A stretch of 9,231 bases of DNA from CAZMVU01 sp964569295 (lineage in GTDB: Bacteria; Hydrogenedentota; Hydrogenedentia; Hydrogenedentales; JAGMZX01). A program made the translations under genes and the position numbers. The DNA is taken from contig CAZMVU010000198.1 of NCBI GenBank assembly GCA_964569295.1, positions 1 to 9,231 of the forward strand, written 5' to 3'. Within the stretch, counting starts at the first letter, position 1. Each line of letters opens with the position of its first letter. Shown one piece after another: positions 5,157-9,231 of the stretch. Under the pieces are notes generated by a model, which saw only the letters and a list, made by a program, of their open reading frames with translations, did no database searches and was not told the DNA's origin.

Positions 5157-8006
5157 ATGATTTGGCAGCATCGTGGATTCATGGTGACGGTATCCTTGGT
5201 GGTACTGGTGGCATTCTTGTCGGTCACAGCCCAGGCCGCCTCGGTGCGCGTGGTTCCGAGTCCGACCCCGCGCATTGGTGTTGTGGGCGATAGCTGGAGC
5301 ATGTTCCTGTGGTGGTTCCGCTCGTTCAAGCGGGCGCTGCAAGACCTCGGTTATGACGAGTATGTGGAGGTGGCCAATGAATCGGTGGTGGGCGGCGGAC
5401 GGACCTACGAATTCGTCGACGAAGAGCAACATCCACCGGCGGCTGTAATTCGCGAATCCATAACGCGCATGCTCGAGAGCTATCCCACCATCGATGTGGT
5501 CGTTTTGTCGCTGGGCGGCAACGATGCCACACGCGGTACGCGGTATGTCCTTCCCGAGGATCCGGAACGGGAGATCGAGCTCGAGTGCCCGGGCACGCCC
5601 GGCGAGTGCAATGCGCTCCTTGCCGACAAGATTGTCAACCAGGACATGGCCAACCTGGTCGATCACATCCTCGATATCCGCCCGGACATACGCGTCCTTT
5701 TGATGTCCTATGATTATGCGGGCCGCAACGACCGGGAGGAGTGCTCGTTGCGCATCCAGCATATGGGCATGCTCGCGATTGACCTGTACAAGCAGCGCCT
5801 CGCCGATTCCTACGGCGACCGTGTGCACTTCATCTCGAATTATGGCCTCACCCAGTACAACTATGGTGTGATGGACTATGAACTCGAAGACCGCGATCCA
5901 ATTCCCGGCACCGGCACCGAGATACACCCGCCGGGCACGGTGAAGGAGGGCTTCAGTGCGGATGACTATCCGCCATTGCGCCTGCCGGATGTGGACGATC
6001 CCTTCGTGGACCCCTGGGCGATCAGTGGCGAGCCCGTAGCCATTCCCGGCTATCCCCAGTACCACGGGCCGCTCGTTTCGCTGCTGGATAACGATAAGCA
6101 CCTGAGCGAAGAGGCCTATTACGACCTGGCCCACCGCATGGTTGATCGTGTTATCGCCAATTGGCTGGACTATCCGAAGGCGTTCGAAATCGTACCCCTG
6201 CCAACCAAGGGCGCCCAGTATCAGTTCGAGGTCACCTTCAGCCAGCCGGTGACGGGCGTAGACCCGACGGACTTCGAGGTCGCCACGGCCACCGTGGACG
6301 CGCAACGTGTCGACATCAGCCAGGCCCAGGTGATAAGTGTCGTACCGGAGGACGGCTACCACACCACCTACACCGTCACGGTGGACATGAACCCCGGCCG
6401 TCAAAAGGATGGTGGCGTGCAGGATGTGGTACATATCCATGTGATCGATGACGACTCGATCACCAACGACGCGGATGTTCCGCTTGGCGGTCCGAACACG
6501 GCCACCTGGACCGAGAACGGCAAGTTCACCTTCTACGGCCCGTTCGCTTTCGCCGACCTCACGCCGCCGGAACCCGGCGATTTCGATGGGGCGCTGCACT
6601 ATTTCGACGTGCTCTCGAAGCCCTATCTCCACATGATCAACTACGCCATTTCCTTTGATCCGAAGGTGCTCGACATCAACGGCAACCTCATGGAACTCGT
6701 GATTAAGCTGATCAATGACGATGACGTGGACGAGAGCGAACTGTATCTCAAAGGCAACGGGATGCTCGACAGCTACGAGTTCAAGCTGCTCGAACGGGTG
6801 CTCGAGGACGAAACCATTGACCTTTCGGCTACCGGCGGCATCACCCACGCCGAGGCCGTCGAGGCCTGGGAAAACAACATCGCGCAGATGCAGGAAGATC
6901 TCGGCGGCGTTCCCACGGAAGAAAACCCGAACATCCTGCTCAATGTCTTCGCCGGTATCGACACCATCTTTGCGGCCTACATGACCTTGGGCGAGCCGAT
7001 CATGCAAGACATTCTCAGCCTTGCCTCTGTCGCACTCCAGCTCGACGAAGTGGGCGAATACCTGCCGAATGTTGAGTTCCAGCAGATTCTCGTAGAAAAC
7101 TACATGGGGCTCAACCCTTATCTTGGCGCCCTGGACGCCAACGAGGACTGGCATCTTCAGTTGGATGAATTCTCGGATGCCAGCGGCAATGGCATCAACA
7201 ATGCCGAGATATACCTCTACTTCGAGGCGGACGGGCACGACGCCTTCGTGGATGCTGCGCTCGACCCGGATCTCGTGTTGCCGGAACTCCAGCCGGTCTA
7301 TGAAGAGGGCGACACCGTACGTCTGTATGTGCCCGAATTGTTGCACGTATCGAAAACCACCTACCAGTGGTACAAAGACGGGGAACCGCTCTCCGATGGC
7401 GCGGGAATCGTCGGCGCACAGACACGCACCCTCGATCTCGGCCCGCTCACCCTGGCGGATGGCGGCGACTACACGTGCGTGTATAACGAGAACGACCCCG
7501 ACGAAACACCGGAAGGCAGCGTCGATCATACCTATGGTCCCGTAACCTTTACCGTAGTCGAAGACGTGCCCGGCGAAGGCGAAGGTGAAGGTGAAGGTGA
7601 AGGCGAAGGCGAAGGTGAAGGCGAAGGCGAAGGTGAAGGTGAAGGTGAAGGCGAAGGCGAAGGCGAAGGCGAAGGCGAACCGGTTGCCGAGCACACCGCG
7701 GACCAGGACGGGGACTGGCAAATCGACCTGACGGAGCTGCTTCGGGTGATCCAGTTCTTCAACTCGGGCGGGTTCCACTGCGCGGCGAATCCGGATGACA
7801 CGGAAGACGGCTTTGTGCCCGGCGCCGGTGACGCGTACGATTGCCGCCCGCACGCGAGCGACTATAACGCCGACGGGCCGGACTGGACCATTGACTTGAC
7901 GGAGCTGTTGCGGCTGATCCAGTTCTTCAACTCCGGTGGCTACCACGCCTGCCCGGACGACGGCACGGAGGACGGCTTCTGCCCGGGTCCGCCCGCGGTA
8001 GAATAG
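5157..8006 (+). CDS. Secreted multidomain SGNH protein with Ig-like and dockerin-like modules
   Basis: Predicted 949-residue exported protein. A Sec signal peptide covers about residues 1-27 (ending TAQA). An SGNH hydrolase-like domain spans about 38-340: GDSW with candidate nucleophile Ser46, a glycine-rich block II (VVGGGRT, 78-83), GGND at 120-123 and DNDKHLS with candidate His315. A bacterial Ig-like domain (343 to about 460, VTFSQPVTGVDPTDF) follows, then an unassigned region (470-650) with degenerate EF-hand-like pieces. An EF-hand-like loop begins at 660 (DANEDWHLQLDE), and an Ig-like domain covers about 712-800 (YQWYKDG; DGGDYTC). An 18-unit Gly-Glu linker spans 806-841. The C-terminus (848-946) carries two calcium-loop repeats. 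ATG 5157 has GAGGAG seven bases upstream and starts the signal peptide, so the upstream ATG 5118 is rejected. A terminator follows the stop. A role in extracellular ester or polysaccharide chemistry, or in adhesion, is inferred; the substrate is unknown. Confidence 0.92.
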   Translation: MIWQHRGFMVTVSLVVLVAFLSVTAQAASVRVVPSPTPRIGVVGDSWSMFLWWFRSFKRALQDLGYDEYVEVANESVVGGGRTYEFVDEEQHPPAAVIRESITRMLESYPTIDVVVLSLGGNDATRGTRYVLPEDPEREIELECPGTPGECNALLADKIVNQDMANLVDHILDIRPDIRVLLMSYDYAGRNDREECSLRIQHMGMLAIDLYKQRLADSYGDRVHFISNYGLTQYNYGVMDYELEDRDPIPGTGTEIHPPGTVKEGFSADDYPPLRLPDVDDPFVDPWAISGEPVAIPGYPQYHGPLVSLLDNDKHLSEEAYYDLAHRMVDRVIANWLDYPKAFEIVPLPTKGAQYQFEVTFSQPVTGVDPTDFEVATATVDAQRVDISQAQVISVVPEDGYHTTYTVTVDMNPGRQKDGGVQDVVHIHVIDDDSITNDADVPLGGPNTATWTENGKFTFYGPFAFADLTPPEPGDFDGALHYFDVLSKPYLHMINYAISFDPKVLDINGNLMELVIKLINDDDVDESELYLKGNGMLDSYEFKLLERVLEDETIDLSATGGITHAEAVEAWENNIAQMQEDLGGVPTEENPNILLNVFAGIDTIFAAYMTLGEPIMQDILSLASVALQLDEVGEYLPNVEFQQILVENYMGLNPYLGALDANEDWHLQLDEFSDASGNGINNAEIYLYFEADGHDAFVDAALDPDLVLPELQPVYEEGDTVRLYVPELLHVSKTTYQWYKDGEPLSDGAGIVGAQTRTLDLGPLTLADGGDYTCVYNENDPDETPEGSVDHTYGPVTFTVVEDVPGEGEGEGEGEGEGEGEGEGEGEGEGEGEGEGEGEGEPVAEHTADQDGDWQIDLTELLRVIQFFNSGGFHCAANPDDTEDGFVPGAGDAYDCRPHASDYNADGPDWTIDLTELLRLIQFFNSGGYHACPDDGTEDGFCPGPPAVE
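7572..7679 (+). repeat. Hexanucleotide repeat encoding (Gly-Glu)18 linker
   Basis: Eighteen in-frame units of GGYGAA run without interruption and encode an alternating Gly-Glu linker between the last Ig-like domain and the C-terminal module. Only the third base of the Gly codon varies. The order of C and T over the units is CCTTTCCT CCTTTCCC CC, so units 1-8 and 9-16 are a 48-bp duplication differing at one position. This is the mark of slippage or unequal exchange, and linker length is likely to vary between strains. Confidence 0.95.
7701..7988 (+). repeat. Twin dockerin-like calcium-loop module (within CDS)
   Basis: Two diverged copies of one protein unit make up the C-terminus of the secreted protein. 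Copy 1 has a canonical 12-residue EF-type loop, DQDGDWQIDLTE, with ligands at positions 1, 3, 5, 7, 9 and 12. Copy 2 has DYNADGPDWTIDLTE, which is longer by insertion. Both continue ELLRxIQFFNSGGxH, and each is followed by a short tail containing TEDGFxPG. Four cysteines (875, 896, 932, 942) lie in the tails and could form disulfides. The layout resembles type I dockerins, which bind cohesins. No cohesin is visible in this window, so the partner or anchoring role is open. Confidence 0.75.
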
Positions 8007-8028
8007 GCACCACAAAGTAAACAGACCG

Positions 8029-8069
8029 CGCCCCCGGCTGAGGCAACACAGCCGGGGGCGTTGCCTTTT
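8029..8069 (+). terminator. Intrinsic terminator, probably bidirectional
   Basis: A perfect 12-bp stem, CGCCCCCGGCTG (8029-8040) and CAGCCGGGGGCG (8049-8060), with an 8-base loop is followed by TTGCCTTTT. It starts 22 bases after the stop of the large secreted protein gene. The convergent Smr gene stops at 8073, and on the minus strand the stem is followed by a T-rich stretch, so the element may end transcription from both sides. Loop bases AGGCAAC (8041-8047) can alternatively pair with GTTGCCT (8060-8066). Confidence 0.85.
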
Positions 8070-8072
8070 GGT

Positions 8073-8327
8073 TCAGTGCCGGAAGTGTACGAAGAGGCGG
8101 CCGAAATTCTTGCTGTCTTTCTCGATGCGGTGGTACTGGTGCTTGATGTCCGGCCGCTGCAAGAACCGCAACACCCGTTTCTTCAACTGGCCGCTGCCCT
8201 TGCCGGGGATAATTTCGATCAGCGGGATACGCTTCTCGACGGCTTCGCGGAATACGCGTTCAAGCTCCGCATCGATCGACGCCCCCCTGTTGTAGATGTC
8301 GTGCAGGTCGAGCTTCAGCTTTGCCAT
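8073..8327 (-). CDS. Stand-alone Smr-domain protein
   Basis: Predicted 84-residue cytoplasmic protein consisting almost entirely of an Smr (small MutS-related) domain, the nuclease-like domain found at the C-terminus of MutS2 and in free-standing form. The LDLH motif is at residues 6-9, followed by an amphipathic helix (AELERVFREAVEKR) and then the loop IIPGKGSGQLKKRV at about 39-52. The family's usual HGxG loop here has Pro in place of His, giving PGKGSG, so nuclease activity is uncertain. ATG 8327 is chosen over the open upstream sequence because GGGGAG lies seven bases before it and the domain begins at once. The residues encoded further upstream are an out-of-frame overlap with the acetyltransferase gene. 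It lies 28 bp downstream of that gene and probably shares its transcript. Confidence 0.88.
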   Translation of the reverse strand: MAKLKLDLHDIYNRGASIDAELERVFREAVEKRIPLIEIIPGKGSGQLKKRVLRFLQRPDIKHQYHRIEKDSKNFGRLFVHFRH

Positions 8328-8355
8328 GACGCGGCTCCCCGGTGCGGACACACGG

Positions 8356-8967
8356 CTAGAACCGCACCTCGTAGCCGATGCACAGGTGCGGTTCGAGCGG
8401 GTGCTTCGTGATGATATCGTACTTTTGCTTGACCAGCGGCCATTCCTCGGGCAGGCAGACGCCATAGAGGTACTCGATGCCGACGCGATCTTGCAGGAGC
8501 ACATCGGTAATCGCCTCCGCCGGCTTGAAACGAAAGCGGTAGTGGCGTCCGATCTCCTTCATGCCGAGACGCCGGTAAAACCGCTGCGCGGTGCGATCCT
8601 GACTCCAATACTCGAGGCGGTGAAAGCCCTTCGCGCGTGCATCCGCGATGGTGGCGTCGATGAAACGCTTGCCGATTTCATGCCCGCTGTACTCCGGGAG
8701 CCGCCCGAACTCGAGCACATAGCCGCCGGGGCTGTCTTTCAGAAAGCAGAATTCGCCCACTTCATTCTCGTATTGCGTGTCGGTCAGGCCGATGATTTTA
8801 CCCTCGGCCCCGGTCTCGGCCACGAGCCGGGTGCTGGCGTGCCCTTCGTATTCCGGGCGCTCCTGGATACAGTAATTCCAGGCATGGGAGATGGTCATGA
8901 TGATGGCATGCACGCGCATCCACGCCGCTTCATCTTCGGGCCGGTATTCTCGAATTGTAATGTCCAT
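8356..8967 (-). CDS. GNAT family N-acetyltransferase
   Basis: Predicted 203-residue cytoplasmic acetyltransferase that uses acetyl-CoA; the acceptor is unknown. The N-terminus MDITIREYRPEDEAAW is a typical GNAT first strand and helix. The strand and cofactor loop appear at YVLEFGRLPEYSGHEIGKRF (83-102), with SGHEIG as the pyrophosphate-binding turn, followed by a helix ending in ARAKGF. RFYRRLGMKEIGRHY (129-143) is the conserved late motif of the fold. About 55 C-terminal residues extend beyond the core and I do not recognise them. The start at 8967 has no close Shine-Dalgarno: the purine-rich GAAAGGGGG lies about 15 bases away. It is nonetheless the only start that keeps the full domain. The gene is first in a likely operon with the Smr gene and lies downstream of a good promoter. 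Confidence 0.9.
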   Translation of the reverse strand: MDITIREYRPEDEAAWMRVHAIIMTISHAWNYCIQERPEYEGHASTRLVAETGAEGKIIGLTDTQYENEVGEFCFLKDSPGGYVLEFGRLPEYSGHEIGKRFIDATIADARAKGFHRLEYWSQDRTAQRFYRRLGMKEIGRHYRFRFKPAEAITDVLLQDRVGIEYLYGVCLPEEWPLVKQKYDIITKHPLEPHLCIGYEVRF

Positions 8968-9012
8968 CGGTTGTGCTACGACCCCCTTTCATCCCGGGTT
9001 GGTACCTTAAAG

Positions 9013-9041
9013 ATTATAACGGGCAATAAACAACTACTGAA
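9013..9041 (-). promoter_or_regulatory. Promoter for the GNAT-Smr operon
   Basis: On the minus strand a perfect TATAAT (9018-9013) is preceded at 17 bp by TTCAGT (9041-9036), a 3-of-6 match to the -35 consensus. Transcription would start near 9006, leaving a leader of about 40 nt before the acetyltransferase start at 8967. The surrounding DNA is AT-rich compared with the rest of the window. Confidence 0.55.
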
Positions 9042-9112
9042 TTTTGGGCATCATCGGCGAAGTGCTAAGGCACAATGCTGCAACGAAGATGAAGAGTGCG
9101 GCGCCTGGTACC

Positions 9113-9130
9113 GCGGCCGCTCCCGGCCGC
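9113..9130. repeat. GC-rich hairpin upstream of the operon
   Basis: GCGGCCG (9113-9119) and CGGCCGC (9124-9130) form a perfect 7-bp stem with a CTCC loop. No T tract follows on either strand, so it is not an intrinsic terminator by itself. It sits between the acetyltransferase promoter and the right-hand repeat cluster. Confidence 0.5.
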
Positions 9131-9155
9131 CGTCTTGGGTTCTTACGTTAAGTTC

Positions 9156-9231
9156 CGGCTCGCGGGGACGCTCGCCCTCCCTGGGATCTCTTGCGGCTCG
9201 CGGGGACGCTCGCCCTCCCTGGGATCTCTTG
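9156..9231. repeat. GC-rich direct-repeat cluster (right)
   Basis: Two exact 38-bp tandem units (9156-9193 and 9194-9231) each consist of the 30-bp core described at the left edge (CGGCTCGCGGGG to CCCTCCCTGGG) plus the linker ATCTCTTG. The second unit ends at the last base, so the array probably continues beyond the window. Core and linker match the left cluster in sequence and orientation. No coding frame is supported, since a 38-bp period shifts frame each time. Confidence 0.85.

Noticed and set aside
7532..7801. Minus-strand frame with Ser-Pro repeats opposite the Gly-Glu linker
   Set aside because: It is simply the complement of the GGYGAA array read in another frame.
5112..8015. A 967-codon open frame antisense to the large secreted protein
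   Set aside because: Its codons are in exact register with the sense codons, so it stays open merely because the sense gene avoids TTA, CTA and TCA. Its product is low-complexity (alternating Phe-Ala/Phe-Thr opposite the Gly-Glu repeat) and has no domain signs.
8328..8504. Upstream in-frame extension of the Smr protein
   Set aside because: It overlaps the acetyltransferase coding sequence out of frame, is Ser/Arg-rich, and the internal ATG 8327 has a good ribosome-binding site at the exact domain start.

Overview
The window is high-GC bacterial DNA holding six protein-coding genes, both strands used, with no RNA genes, insertion sequences or CRISPR arrays that I can see. The style of the proteins (a Tat-exported Gfo/Idh/MocA oxidoreductase, a large secreted SGNH protein with a long Gly-Glu linker and a C-terminal twin calcium-loop module carrying ELLRxIQFFNSGG, and short GC-rich intergenic repeats) points to a PVC-like or Hydrogenedentota-like environmental genome. 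That placement is inference from protein style, not from a marker gene.

Layout: a GC-rich direct-repeat cluster (1-157) and a hairpin (180-211) precede a minus-strand oxidoreductase gene (308-1582). A divergent spacer with a paired GTATAC inverted repeat and a candidate promoter leads into a plus-strand, membrane-anchored SGNH/GDSL-like protein (1882-2946). Convergent with it, 34 bp away, is a minus-strand fused alpha/beta CoA-transferase (2981-4705). A 451-bp divergent spacer with a good sigma70-type promoter and a palindromic leader element then leads to the largest gene (5157-8006). This encodes a secreted protein with an SGNH domain, Ig-like domains, EF-hand-like loops, an 18-unit Gly-Glu linker and a dockerin-like C-terminus, and it is closed by a strong intrinsic terminator. 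Downstream, a minus-strand pair, a GNAT acetyltransferase (8356-8967) and a small stand-alone Smr-domain protein (8073-8327), looks like a two-gene operon driven from a promoter at 9013-9041. The same repeat family reappears at 9156-9231, so the block is bracketed by direct repeats.

Functionally this is a mixed neighbourhood rather than one pathway. Two unrelated SGNH proteins, one membrane-anchored and one secreted, plus the exported oxidoreductase suggest extracytoplasmic carbohydrate or acyl-ester chemistry. The CoA-transferase handles short-chain acyl-CoA in the cytoplasm. I see no clear evidence for a defence, mobile or biosynthetic system. The least explained parts are the bracketing repeats, the modular secreted protein with its C-terminal module, and the palindromic elements in the two divergent spacers.
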